From Acidobacteriaceae bacterium (lineage in GTDB: Bacteria; Acidobacteriota; Terriglobia; Bryobacterales; Bryobacteraceae): a stretch of 64,000 nt of DNA. Below the pieces are notes generated by a model. That model did not search any database, was not told the origin of the DNA, and saw only the letters and a list, made by a program, of their open reading frames with translations. The translations under genes and the position numbers were made by a program. Location of the stretch: positions 41,332 through 105,331 of the forward strand of contig JAFAYI010000023.1 of assembly GCA_019240475.1 (NCBI GenBank). Direction: 5' to 3'. Of the stretch, positions 35,373 to 43,823 are shown piece by piece; positions within the stretch are counted from its first letter, which is position 1; each line of letters begins with the position of its first letter.

Positions 35373-36458
35373 TTAGGCGGTGGGCTCGCGTCCTACGAAC
35401 TCCTCCACCAGACGGTGAAAGTGACACACCCCGTTCTCTCGCTTCACCGAATAGCGGCCCCGATCGTAGAGCCTGGATGCAAGTCCCCGCTGCACGTTTT
35501 CGCAAATGCGAATGTCCTCCTGTTGAATTTCGTCGCTAAACGCCACGGTTTCCGGACTTATCTCCGTAGCTCCGACGTCGTTTGCATAGGTGAACCATTC
35601 GAAGATCGTTAGGGTCCGATCGTGGCCCAGCGGTAGGATGATGTTGCTGCTTAGGTTGTCGGGGTAGACGTTCAGCATGAAATTCGGAAAGATCCAGAAA
35701 TACAGGGCCGGAGAGCCGGCATTATCGACGCCATATCGTCTGGTCTCGTTCAAACCGGAGCGCGGAGGTCGAATGGGCGCATATTGTGACGAATAATAAC
35801 GAAAAGTGTCTACGCGGTAGGCGCCGTAATCAAGCTCGCGGAAAAGCGATGGATGCGCCGCCGGGAGATGATAGCCCTCTAAATAGTTGTCAATATAAAC
35901 TTTCCAGTTACAACGAATCAGATAATCCTTTCGCTCCGATAAGTGCAATTTATCGATCCGGCAGCCGATCCCCTCGACCTGCTCGGGTATTTCGCCCATC
36001 ACTTCCCTAAGCCTCGGCGCCTGCTTGTCGACATTGACGAACACGAAAGGTCCCCATTCTTCGACTCCCATTTCGGGTAGCCGAATGTCGTTCTGCGACC
36101 AGTTCTCGACCCCCTCGAACTCCGGCGCCGCCAACAGATTTCCCTGCAGTGAGTAGGTCCAGTTGTGGTACGGGCAGCGCAGGGTCTTCGCGCAGCCATT
36201 CCCTTCGAGGATCGTAGAGGCGCGATGACGGCACACATTCGAGAAGGCGCGCAGGACTCCGTCCGCCCCACGCACCGCCGCACATGGTTCGCCAGTCACT
36301 TCGCCTGCTAGATAGCATCCCGGCCCGACGACCTTCGATGCGTGCCCGAGCGGCTGCCAAGTGCGCCAGAAAATCCGTTCTTTTTCCCTTTCGAAGAATT
36401 CCGGGTCCGTGTACCAGCGCGCCGGAATAGTCTCGGCGCGCGCAAGAGCTTCAGACAT
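35373..36458 (-). CDS. Rieske-type aromatic-ring hydroxylating oxygenase, alpha subunit
   Basis: 361 residues from the ATG at 36458 (a TTG at 36476 would add six). The Rieske cluster motif is CRHRAS ... CPYHNW (about residues 78-103, Cys-x-His ... Cys-x2-His). The mononuclear iron site is DNYLEGYHLPAAHPSLF near 195, with the bridging Asp and two His. The family oxidises ring or amine substrates and needs a reductase, which is not nearby. It is divergent from fabI with only about 50 bp between. The substrate is unknown; similarity to choline- or carnitine-type oxygenases is possible but not certain. Confidence 0.85.
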   Translation of the reverse strand: MSEALARAETIPARWYTDPEFFEREKERIFWRTWQPLGHASKVVGPGCYLAGEVTGEPCAAVRGADGVLRAFSNVCRHRASTILEGNGCAKTLRCPYHNWTYSLQGNLLAAPEFEGVENWSQNDIRLPEMGVEEWGPFVFVNVDKQAPRLREVMGEIPEQVEGIGCRIDKLHLSERKDYLIRCNWKVYIDNYLEGYHLPAAHPSLFRELDYGAYRVDTFRYYSSQYAPIRPPRSGLNETRRYGVDNAGSPALYFWIFPNFMLNVYPDNLSSNIILPLGHDRTLTIFEWFTYANDVGATEISPETVAFSDEIQQEDIRICENVQRGLASRLYDRGRYSVKRENGVCHFHRLVEEFVGREPTA

Positions 36459-36494
36459 TCGACCGAATGCTAACAAACCGCCTGGTCCGCACGC

Positions 36495-36500
36495 TACAAT
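36495..36500 (+). promoter_or_regulatory. Possible -10 element of the fabI promoter
   Basis: TACAAT lies 9 bp before the fabI ATG at 36510. With usual spacing, transcription would start at about 36507, giving a nearly leaderless mRNA. No clear -35 box is seen and no Shine-Dalgarno precedes the ATG, which fits this reading but does not prove it. Confidence 0.35.
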
Positions 36501-36509
36501 GACCCTTTC

Positions 36510-37292
36510 ATGCCCAACCTGCTTGCAGGCAAGAACGCGCTGGTGCTAGGCGTCGCCAATAGATGGAGCCTCGCTTACGCGATCGCTGCGGCTTTCGTGC
36601 GGGAAGGCGCCTCATTGACGCTGACTTATCAGGGCGACCGGCAGCGTCAAACCGTCGAAGAGCTGGCGGCGAACCTGAAAGCTTCCAAAGTCGTCAGTTG
36701 CGATGTGACCAAACCGGAAGAGCTCGAAAACCTGGTTTCCGGTCTCAAAGAATCCGCGCCCCGCCTGGATGTCATGGTCCACAGCATTGCTTACGCGAAT
36801 CGAGAGGATCTCAGCCGCGCTTTTGTCGAAACCAGCCGCGACGGTTTCTTGCTCGCTCAGGAGGTCAGCGCCTATTCGCTCGTGGCCGTCGCTCGCGCGG
36901 TTTCTCCTCTCATGGCGAATGGCGGTTCGATTTTGACGCTGACCTATTTAGGTTCGACGCGCGTCGTGCAAAATTACAATGTGATGGGAGTGGCGAAGGC
37001 ATCGCTAGAGGCGTGCGTGCGCTATCTGGCAAGCGATCTAGGAATGCACGGCATTCGAGTCAACGCCATTTCGGCGGGACCCGTAAAGACCGCCTCGGCG
37101 CGCGGCATCAAGGATTTTTCGAAGGTGCTCGAAGGCGTGGCTTCCATCGCCCCGCTACGGCGAAACACCGATCCTGCGGAGGTGGGCGACGCGGCCGTGT
37201 TTCTGGCGAGCGACCTGAGCCGCGGAGTTACCGGAAACATATTATATGTGGACTCCGGTTTTCAAATTATGGGGCTTGGACTCGGCGCTTGA
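36510..37292 (+). CDS. fabI: Enoyl-ACP reductase FabI
   Basis: 260-residue short-chain dehydrogenase of the FabI type, reducing enoyl-ACP in fatty acid elongation. The nucleotide motif is GVANRWSLAYAIA near residue 14 (FabI form, not TGxxxGxG). The catalytic Tyr-x6-Lys is YNVMGVAK near 154. DVMVHSIAYA near 88 and VNAISAGPVKTASARGI near 187 match FabI. Length is typical. It is divergent from the Rieske gene and stands alone before the transporter operon. Confidence 0.92.
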   Translation: MPNLLAGKNALVLGVANRWSLAYAIAAAFVREGASLTLTYQGDRQRQTVEELAANLKASKVVSCDVTKPEELENLVSGLKESAPRLDVMVHSIAYANREDLSRAFVETSRDGFLLAQEVSAYSLVAVARAVSPLMANGGSILTLTYLGSTRVVQNYNVMGVAKASLEACVRYLASDLGMHGIRVNAISAGPVKTASARGIKDFSKVLEGVASIAPLRRNTDPAEVGDAAVFLASDLSRGVTGNILYVDSGFQIMGLGLGA

Positions 37293-37333
37293 GGCCAGCA
37301 GGCGCTAACGTCCGTCCACAGGGCGCGTCTCAA

Positions 37334-37363
37334 TTGACAGCGGTTTCTCCGCTGCCCTATATT
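37334..37363 (+). promoter_or_regulatory. Sigma-70-like promoter of the Gld-type transporter operon
   Basis: TTGACA at 37334-37339 and TATATT at 37358-37363 with an 18-bp spacer form the best promoter seen in the window. The start of transcription would be near 37370, leaving a leader of about 70 bases before the ATG at 37443. Confidence 0.55.
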
Positions 37364-37442
37364 ATTCTGGTTGTTTCCAGCGCTGCTGCGCCGGACAATC
37401 GGCTCTCGCTTCTGTCGTGAGCCTAGTCCTTGTTTCTAACAT

Positions 37443-38432
37443 ATGATTCAGGTTGAAAATCTTTCGAAGAAGTACGCGCGTCACGTCGCCGTAAACAACA
37501 TCTCTTTTTCAGTCGAAAAGGGCGACATCGTCGGATTCCTCGGTCCGAACGGCGCCGGCAAGACGACTACCATGCGCATTCTGACGTGCTTTCTGCCGCC
37601 GACGGAGGGCAAAGCTACGGTCGCGGGCTTCGATGTCTTCGAACAGCCCTTCGAAGTGAAAAAGCGCATTGGCTATCTGCCGGAAGCCCCGCCGCTTTAT
37701 CCCGAAATGAGCGTCGAAGACTACCTCACATTCGTCGGGCGCTTGAAGAACGTTCCAGGCGGGGAACTGAAATCCCGCACCGGGCAGGTGATGGAACGCT
37801 GCGCGGTGGCCGACGTCCGATCGAAGCTGATTTCGAAACTTTCGAAAGGCTATCGGCAGCGCGTGGGGCTGGCGCAAGCCATCATTCACAATCCCGACGT
37901 GCTCATTCTGGACGAGCCGACCTCCGGGCTCGACCCTAAGCAGATCAACGAAACGCGCGAGTTGATCAAGAGCCTGTCGGGCGAGCACACCATCGTGCTG
38001 AGCACGCATATTCTGCCCGAGGTCGAGGCGATTTGCGAAAAGGTCATCATCATCGATCGGGGCCGGCTGGTGGCGACGGATTCGGTCGAGAACCTGAAGA
38101 ACCGCGCGGGCGTGGGCCGCGGGATTCAAGTTCAAGTCGAGACTGCGGGCGCGGCCGATGCGGTAACCGTTCGCGAACGCCTGGCGCAGGTGCCGGGCGC
38201 AAGTTCAGTTTATGAAAGAGCCTCGCACGGCGACAGCTTTGTATTCGAGGTGGAGAGCGCGGATGGACAGAATATCCGCGGCGATCTGGCCCGAGCCGTG
38301 GTGAACGCCGGGTGGAATCTGCAGGAGCTGAAATCGATGACTCTCAGTCTCGAAGAGGTCTTCCTCCACTTAACTGGGTCGCATCCGGCGGCAGCGACCT
38401 CAGCGCTGCCCGCGACGGGAGAAAAAGCATGA
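37443..38432 (+). CDS. ABC transporter ATP-binding protein (GldA/CcmA-like)
   Basis: 329-residue ABC ATPase. Walker A is GPNGAGKTTTM near residue 37, the signature is LSKGYRQRVGLAQA near 136, and Walker B is VLILDEPTSGLDP near 157. A C-terminal extension of about 100 residues follows, as in GldA-type proteins. It starts a four-gene operon with ABC-2 permease, GldG-like and DUF4340 proteins, each overlapping the next by 1-4 bp. Related operons serve gliding motility in Bacteroidetes; in other phyla the exported substrate is unknown. Confidence 0.9.
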   Translation: MIQVENLSKKYARHVAVNNISFSVEKGDIVGFLGPNGAGKTTTMRILTCFLPPTEGKATVAGFDVFEQPFEVKKRIGYLPEAPPLYPEMSVEDYLTFVGRLKNVPGGELKSRTGQVMERCAVADVRSKLISKLSKGYRQRVGLAQAIIHNPDVLILDEPTSGLDPKQINETRELIKSLSGEHTIVLSTHILPEVEAICEKVIIIDRGRLVATDSVENLKNRAGVGRGIQVQVETAGAADAVTVRERLAQVPGASSVYERASHGDSFVFEVESADGQNIRGDLARAVVNAGWNLQELKSMTLSLEEVFLHLTGSHPAAATSALPATGEKA

Positions 38433-39196
38433 GAAACATTTGGACTGTCTGCCGCCGCGAGCTTTACGCGTATTTCGTCTCGCCCATCGCATGGGTGCTA
38501 TTGACGATCTTCGCGTTCCTGAGCGGCGCGTTTACTTATCTCATCAGCGCGGCCTTTCTACGCGCCTCGCTCGAAGGCCAGATGAGCGGGCAAACTTTTC
38601 CGATGAACGTCAACGAGCAGGTGATCGCGCCTTTGTTTTCGAACATGGCGGTTGTCGGCCTGTTCCTGATTCCGTTAATCAGCATGCGGCTCTTTGCGGA
38701 AGAAAAACGACAGGGGACCATCGAGCTTCTCGTTACGTCGCCGGTTCACGATGTCGAGATCATCATCGGCAAGTGGCTTTCGGCTGTGCTTATGTATGGC
38801 GCGCTGCTGGTTGTGCTGCTGGCCGATTATGCGTTTCTGTTCGTCTATGGCAACCCGGATTGGAAGCCGGTGGCTACCGGATTCCTCGGCATCCTGCTGC
38901 AGGGCGGCTGCCTGCTCGCGTTCGGAACGTTTATTTCGACGTTAACCCGGAACCAGATCGTAGCGGGCGCAGTGGGCTTCGCGCTCGCGCTGGTGCTTTG
39001 GATCCTGAACTGGACTACCTCGTTCGGCAACTCCGATACGGTTCAGGTGCTGAATTACTTATCGATCGTCAGCCACATGGATAGCTTCTCGCGCGGCGTG
39101 ATCGATACGAAAGATTTGATCTATTACGTGTCTATGATTTTCTTTGGACTGTTCTTAACGGCTCGCTCGCTCGAATCCTTGCGGTGGAGGGCATAA
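38429..39196 (+). CDS. ABC-2 type permease (GldF-like)
   Basis: 255-residue membrane protein with six predicted segments. It starts MRNIWTVCRRELYAYF at the ATG 38429, which overlaps the ATPase stop by 4 bp (ATGA). The loop RLFAEEKRQGTIELLVTSP near 90 is the typical ABC-2 coupling element. A longer frame upstream lies inside the ATPase gene and is unlikely. It forms the membrane part of the transporter with the ATPase upstream. Confidence 0.9.
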   Translation: MRNIWTVCRRELYAYFVSPIAWVLLTIFAFLSGAFTYLISAAFLRASLEGQMSGQTFPMNVNEQVIAPLFSNMAVVGLFLIPLISMRLFAEEKRQGTIELLVTSPVHDVEIIIGKWLSAVLMYGALLVVLLADYAFLFVYGNPDWKPVATGFLGILLQGGCLLAFGTFISTLTRNQIVAGAVGFALALVLWILNWTTSFGNSDTVQVLNYLSIVSHMDSFSRGVIDTKDLIYYVSMIFFGLFLTARSLESLRWRA

Positions 39197-40614
39197 TGGC
39201 GGAGCCGAATACCGAATCCACAAATCCGAGACGAGCGCGGGCAAACACCATAGCCGCGCGGCAAGCGCGTTTCGGCGCGACGTCGATGCTGTATACCATC
39301 GTGGTGATCGCGATCCTGGTGCTTATCAACTGGCTCGGCAACCGCTACAACAAGAGCGTCGATACAACGAGCAACAAGCGATTCACGCTTTCCCAGGAAA
39401 CGCAGAAGCTGGTCAAGAACATGAAGGGCGACGCAACCATCACCTACATCGACAAGGCGAGCAATTTCACGAACGCTCGCGGGATGCTCGATCGCTATAA
39501 GAACCTTTCGCCCAAAATTCACGTTCAATACATCGATTACCAGAAGCAGCCGACCGTGGCGCGCGCTTATGGGCTCCGCTACGCGGGAACGGCCTTCGTG
39601 GAAGTTAATAACCGGCGCGAAGAAGCCAAGGCGCTGACCGAGGAAGGCATCACGGGCGCATTCCTCAAGGACGAAAAGGGCGTCCGCAAAGTCTGCTTCG
39701 TCGCGGGCAGCCACGAACACACGCTCGACGACACGGAGAGCAACGGGCTTTCGCAGTTCAAGACGCTGCTGGAGCGCGACAATTATCAGGCGCAATCCAC
39801 GACCCTGCTGGACAAGACCGCGGTTCCAAGCGATTGCAACGTTCTGGTGGTGGCCGGCCCGACCGCCGACTACACACCGAACGAAGTGACGGCCATTAAG
39901 AGCTACGTCGAAGGCGGCGGCCGCGTGATGTTTCTGCTGGACCCGCCGATCGATTTCGGACGAGAGCACGTGGCCGAGAACACGGCGCTCACCGACCTGC
40001 TGCAGAGCTGGGGCGTCACGCTTGACAAGGACCTGGTTCTTGAAGAGAACCCGATGGGCCAATTGTTCGGCTTTGGGCCGGAGATTCCGCTGGTCAACTC
40101 CTACGAATCGCAACCCATCGTGAACGACCTGAAGAACAGCTTCACCGGGTTCCCGGTCACGCGCTCGCTGACGGTAAAGAACGGCGATAAGACGACAGTC
40201 GATAAACTCTTCTCGACAAGCGACCGGGCGATCGCCACTACCAAGCTCAACACCAACGAAGTGAATCCATCGGATCCGAGCAATAAGAAAGGACCGTTCG
40301 TGCTGGGAGCGGCCGGCTCTTACAACACGGGCAAGGCGAACAGCCCCGGGCGGTTTGTCGTGGTCGGCAATTCCGGCTTCCTGACGAACGGAATGCTCGG
40401 GTTTCAAGCCAATCGCGACTTGGCGCTGAACGCCGTGAACTGGCTTTCTTCCGACGAAGACCTGATTTCCATCCGGCCAAAGGAGGCCGAAGACCGGCGC
40501 CTGAACGCGTCGCAGCATCAGATGAACGTATTCGCGTATACCGACCTGATCGCGATTCCGCTTCTGATCATCATTGCGGGAGTCTTGATCTTTCTGAAGC
40601 GTAGAGCGGCATGA
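39196..40614 (+). CDS. GldG-like auxiliary ABC transporter protein
   Basis: 472 residues from the ATG at 39196, which overlaps the upstream stop (TAATG) and has GGAGG five bases before it; an earlier in-frame GTG at 39184 is less likely. It has a membrane segment near residue 30-50, a periplasmic GldG/IFT52-like domain (CFVAGSHEHTLDD, VVAGPTADYTPNEV, GGGRVMFLLDPP), and a C-terminal membrane anchor (LIAIPLLIIIAGVLIFLKRR). It is a fixed partner of GldA/GldF-type transporters; its exact role is not known. Confidence 0.88.
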   Translation: MAEPNTESTNPRRARANTIAARQARFGATSMLYTIVVIAILVLINWLGNRYNKSVDTTSNKRFTLSQETQKLVKNMKGDATITYIDKASNFTNARGMLDRYKNLSPKIHVQYIDYQKQPTVARAYGLRYAGTAFVEVNNRREEAKALTEEGITGAFLKDEKGVRKVCFVAGSHEHTLDDTESNGLSQFKTLLERDNYQAQSTTLLDKTAVPSDCNVLVVAGPTADYTPNEVTAIKSYVEGGGRVMFLLDPPIDFGREHVAENTALTDLLQSWGVTLDKDLVLEENPMGQLFGFGPEIPLVNSYESQPIVNDLKNSFTGFPVTRSLTVKNGDKTTVDKLFSTSDRAIATTKLNTNEVNPSDPSNKKGPFVLGAAGSYNTGKANSPGRFVVVGNSGFLTNGMLGFQANRDLALNAVNWLSSDEDLISIRPKEAEDRRLNASQHQMNVFAYTDLIAIPLLIIIAGVLIFLKRRAA

Positions 40615-41930
40615 AACAACGCAATCTCCTGATCGCGGCCGTCCTTCTGGCTGCTCTCAGCGGAGGAGTCTGGTGGGCCAAGCGGCATCCGCAATCGACC
40701 GAATCGTCCAACATACCGGCGTCGCCGAAACTGACCGACATTCCGCAGGCGCAGATCAAACAAATCGATCTGAAGAAAAAAGACGGGACCACGGTCGTTC
40801 TTCAGAACGAAAACGGCAGATGGGCGATTACAGCGCCTGAATCTCTGCCTGCAGATCAGGATGCGGCGAACAACGTTGCATCGACATTTAATCCCGTTAG
40901 CGCCGATAACATCGTCGAAGACAAGCCTAAAGATCTGAGCCAATACGGCCTTACGAATCCGACGTTAACCGTGACGGTGATCGAAAAGGACGGAAAAAGC
41001 CAGCAGCTTCTTCTGGGCGATGACGTGCCGGCGGGTTCGCTCGTGTATGCGCGGGCAAATTCCGATCCGAAGGTTTATGCCGTGGCTTCGTCGATCAAGA
41101 CATCGCTCGATAAGAGTGTGAACGACCTGCGCGACAAGCGGCTGCTGACGTTCGACTCGAACCGGTTGACACGGATCGAACTGGTTTCGGCGAAGTCGGA
41201 TATCGAGTTCGGAAAGAACAACCAAAACGATTGGCAGATTCTGAAGCCGCAGCCGTATCGGGCAGACAGTTTCCAGGTGGAAGAGCTGCTGCGCAAGCTG
41301 ACGGAGGCGAAGATGGATCTCTCGGCGAGCGCCGATGACGCAAAGAAACTGGAGGCGGCTTACGCTTCCGGCCAACCGGTCGGGACGGTGAAGGTGAGCG
41401 ACGCCGCCGGAACGCAGAGTCTCGACATACGGAAGAACAAAGACGATTATTACGCCAAGAGCAGCGTGGTGAACGGGGTGTACAAGATCTCGGCGGATCT
41501 GGGGAAAGAAATCGATAAGCCGCTAGACGATTACAGGAACAAGAAGATCTTCGACTTCGGCTTCGCCGATCCGACCAAGATCGACTTACAGCAGGGCGGC
41601 TCCGAGAAGGCGTATTCGAGAAGCGGCTCGGATTGGAAGCTGGGCGGGCAGACGATGGATCCCGGCTCCGTCCAAGCGTTCATCGACAAGCTGCGAGACC
41701 TATCGGCGACCAAGTTCGTGACGACCGGCTTTACGACTCCGGCGTTTAGCGTAACGGTGACGTCCAACGACGGCAAGCGGGTGGAAAAGGCCGAGTTCGC
41801 GAAGACGGCGGACGGCTACATCGTTCAGCGCGAGAACGAGCCATCGCTCTACCAGGTTGATGGCAAGGCCGCAGACGATATCCTGGGAGCAAGCAAGGCA
41901 ATCAAACCGGCAGCTTCGGCCAAGAAGTAA
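40611..41930 (+). CDS. DUF4340 domain protein of the Gld-type transporter
   Basis: 439 residues, one N-terminal membrane segment (about 5-20) and a periplasmic region made of repeated DUF4340-like units of beta strands (each with LRDKRLLTFD or DYRNKKIFDFG, then a Thr/Lys-rich stretch). It overlaps the GldG-like gene by 4 bp (ATGA). DUF4340 proteins are regularly found with GldG-type transporters and are thought to act outside the inner membrane. Biochemical function is unknown. Confidence 0.85.
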   Translation: MKQRNLLIAAVLLAALSGGVWWAKRHPQSTESSNIPASPKLTDIPQAQIKQIDLKKKDGTTVVLQNENGRWAITAPESLPADQDAANNVASTFNPVSADNIVEDKPKDLSQYGLTNPTLTVTVIEKDGKSQQLLLGDDVPAGSLVYARANSDPKVYAVASSIKTSLDKSVNDLRDKRLLTFDSNRLTRIELVSAKSDIEFGKNNQNDWQILKPQPYRADSFQVEELLRKLTEAKMDLSASADDAKKLEAAYASGQPVGTVKVSDAAGTQSLDIRKNKDDYYAKSSVVNGVYKISADLGKEIDKPLDDYRNKKIFDFGFADPTKIDLQQGGSEKAYSRSGSDWKLGGQTMDPGSVQAFIDKLRDLSATKFVTTGFTTPAFSVTVTSNDGKRVEKAEFAKTADGYIVQRENEPSLYQVDGKAADDILGASKAIKPAASAKK

Positions 41931-41932
41931 GC

Positions 41933-41948
41933 CGCGGCGCGCGCCGCG
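41933..41948. repeat. 16-bp perfect GC palindrome
   Basis: CGCGGCGC/GCGCCGCG lies 2 bp after the DUF4340 stop and 14 bp before the next start. It could form a tight hairpin in the mRNA. There is no T-tract after it, so it is not a clear terminator. Confidence 0.5.
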
Positions 41949-41961
41949 ACCGGGGGACAGC

Positions 41962-43296
41962 ATGTCCGCTCTTAATACCGATCTCTACCAACTCACGATG
42001 GCGGCCGGCTACTTCGCGGCCGGCAAGACCAAGGACGTAGCGACCTTCGAACTGTCCGTGCGGCGGCTTCCGGAGCAGCGCAACTTTCTGGTGGCGGCGG
42101 GACTGCAGCAAGCGGTCGAGTATCTATTCGATTTGAAGTTCCGGAAAGACGAGGTCGATTATCTGCGTTCGCTGCCGCATTTCGAGAACGCTCCGGCCGA
42201 GTTCTTCGATTTCCTGATGGACCTGCGCTTCACGGGCGATTTGTTTGCCGTGCCGGAGGGAACGCCGATATTCGGAAACGAGCCGATTTGCATAGTGCGG
42301 GCGCCGCTGCTGGAGGCGCAGTTGGTGGAGACGTACCTGCTATCGACATTTGCGTTCCAGACGATGATTGCGTCTAAAGCGGCGCGGTGCGTGCTGGCCG
42401 CCAAGGGCCGGCCGATCGTCGAGTTCGGGAGCCGGCGGGCGCATTCTCCGGGGGCGGGCGTACTGGCAGGACGGGCGGCTTATGTGGCGGGATGCGCGGG
42501 AACGAGCAACACCGAAGCGGGGATGCGCTTTGAGATTCCAGTGTTCGGGACGGCGGCCCACTCCTGGACGATGGCGTTCCCAAGCGAAGAAGAGGCGTTC
42601 CGGGCGCTGAAACGGCTGCTGGGCGAATCGACGGTGTTTCTGCTGGACACCTATGACACGATCGAAGCGGCGCGGCTGGCGATTCAACTGGGGCCGCCGT
42701 TGTGGGGCGTGCGGTTGGACAGCGGCGACCTCGCGGCGCTGTCGCGCGAAGTGAGGCGCATGCTGGACGAGGCCGGACTGCGGGAGGCGAAGATCTTCGC
42801 GACCAACGATTTGAACGAGCACAGAGTGGCGGAGCTGATTCGCTGTCCATCTTGCTTCGATGCCTTTGGAGTAGGTACCGCGCTTGCGACATCTTCCGAT
42901 GCTCCGACGCTCTCGGCGGTTTACAAGATGGTGGAGCTGAAGCGAGGAGGCGAGACGCAGTACACGGCGAAGTTCAGCGATGAGAAGAGCACGCTGCCGG
43001 GCGCCAAGCAGATCTATCGGTACCCGGACCACGACGTGGTGGCGCTCTATAGCGAATGCAACGCGGATTTTCAGGGCGAGCCGCTGATACGCCCGGTGAT
43101 TAGCCAGGGCGAGATGGTGACTCCCCTGCCCTCGCTTGAGAAGACACAGGCGCATGCGGTGTCTTCGATTGCGGCTCTGCCGCGGGAGTTGCACTCGTTG
43201 GACGAAGCGCCGGCCTATCCGGTCGAGATCAGCCCGCGGCTGCTGGAGATGGCGCAGGAGCTTCGGGATAAACACCAGCTAGTGAGAAGCGAATGA
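41962..43296 (+). CDS. pncB: Nicotinate phosphoribosyltransferase
   Basis: 444 residues from the ATG at 41962, preceded by GGGGGA; an earlier in-frame ATG lies inside the DUF4340 gene. Family motifs: LNTDLYQLTMAAGYF near residue 3, GSRRAHSPGAG near 155 (phosphate-binding, with the autophosphorylated His), and GVRLDSGDLAALS near 248. The enzyme makes nicotinate mononucleotide from nicotinate and PRPP. It overlaps the nicotinamidase gene by 4 bp, forming a two-gene NAD-salvage unit. Confidence 0.9.
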   Translation: MSALNTDLYQLTMAAGYFAAGKTKDVATFELSVRRLPEQRNFLVAAGLQQAVEYLFDLKFRKDEVDYLRSLPHFENAPAEFFDFLMDLRFTGDLFAVPEGTPIFGNEPICIVRAPLLEAQLVETYLLSTFAFQTMIASKAARCVLAAKGRPIVEFGSRRAHSPGAGVLAGRAAYVAGCAGTSNTEAGMRFEIPVFGTAAHSWTMAFPSEEEAFRALKRLLGESTVFLLDTYDTIEAARLAIQLGPPLWGVRLDSGDLAALSREVRRMLDEAGLREAKIFATNDLNEHRVAELIRCPSCFDAFGVGTALATSSDAPTLSAVYKMVELKRGGETQYTAKFSDEKSTLPGAKQIYRYPDHDVVALYSECNADFQGEPLIRPVISQGEMVTPLPSLEKTQAHAVSSIAALPRELHSLDEAPAYPVEISPRLLEMAQELRDKHQLVRSE

Positions 43297-43823
43297 CAAC
43301 CGTATTCTTCGACGTCGATACGCAACTGGACTTCCTGTACCCGGCGGGAGCGCTGTATGTTCCCGGAGCGGAGAAGCTTGTGCCGACGCTAGAGAAGCTG
43401 ACGCGCTATGCGGCGGAGCATGGGTTCCCGATGATCGCAACGATGGATGCACACTCGGAAGACGATCCGGAGTTCCAGAGATGGAAGCCGCATTGCGTCG
43501 TCGGGACAGCCGGCCAACAGAAGGTTTCCGGAACAAGAGCGCCTGGACAGATCGTCATCGAGAAGCAGACGGTCGATTGCTTTTCGAACCCGAATTTGAA
43601 TCCCTTGGTTGAGCAATTAAAAGCAGATCGCTTCGTGGTGTACGGCGTCGCGACAGAAGTGTGCGTGCAGCGCGCCGCGTTTGGGCTGCTGAAGACGGGG
43701 GCGCGGGTCGAGGTAGTGAGCGACGCCATCAAGGGCATCAGGGCTGAAGACGAGCAGCAGATGCTGGAGCGCTTTCGAGCGGCGGGTGGATCAACGCTTA
43801 AAAGTAGCGACGTGCTGGCCTGA
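43293..43823 (+). CDS. pncA: Nicotinamidase (isochorismatase family)
   Basis: 176-residue cysteine hydrolase. The catalytic triad fits: Asp near residue 10 (FFDVDTQLDF), Lys in VIEKQTVDCF near 90, and Cys in GVATEVCVQRAAFG near 122. PncA turns nicotinamide into nicotinate, the substrate of the enzyme encoded just upstream; the ATGA overlap supports co-production. The 3' end overlaps the convergent gene at 43791-45761 by 33 bp. Confidence 0.88.
   Translation: MTTVFFDVDTQLDFLYPAGALYVPGAEKLVPTLEKLTRYAAEHGFPMIATMDAHSEDDPEFQRWKPHCVVGTAGQQKVSGTRAPGQIVIEKQTVDCFSNPNLNPLVEQLKADRFVVYGVATEVCVQRAAFGLLKTGARVEVVSDAIKGIRAEDEQQMLERFRAAGGSTLKSSDVLA

Noticed and set aside
38312..38428. Longer N-terminus of the ABC-2 permease
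   Set aside because: The extension lies in the ATPase gene in another frame, and the ATG at 38429 overlaps the ATPase stop in the usual coupled way.
39124..40518. A long open frame of 464 codons antisense to the GldG-like gene
   Set aside because: Composition is Arg/His/Val-rich with no motif, and the opposite strand encodes a clear GldG-like protein with coupled overlaps. It is a shadow of GC-rich coding.
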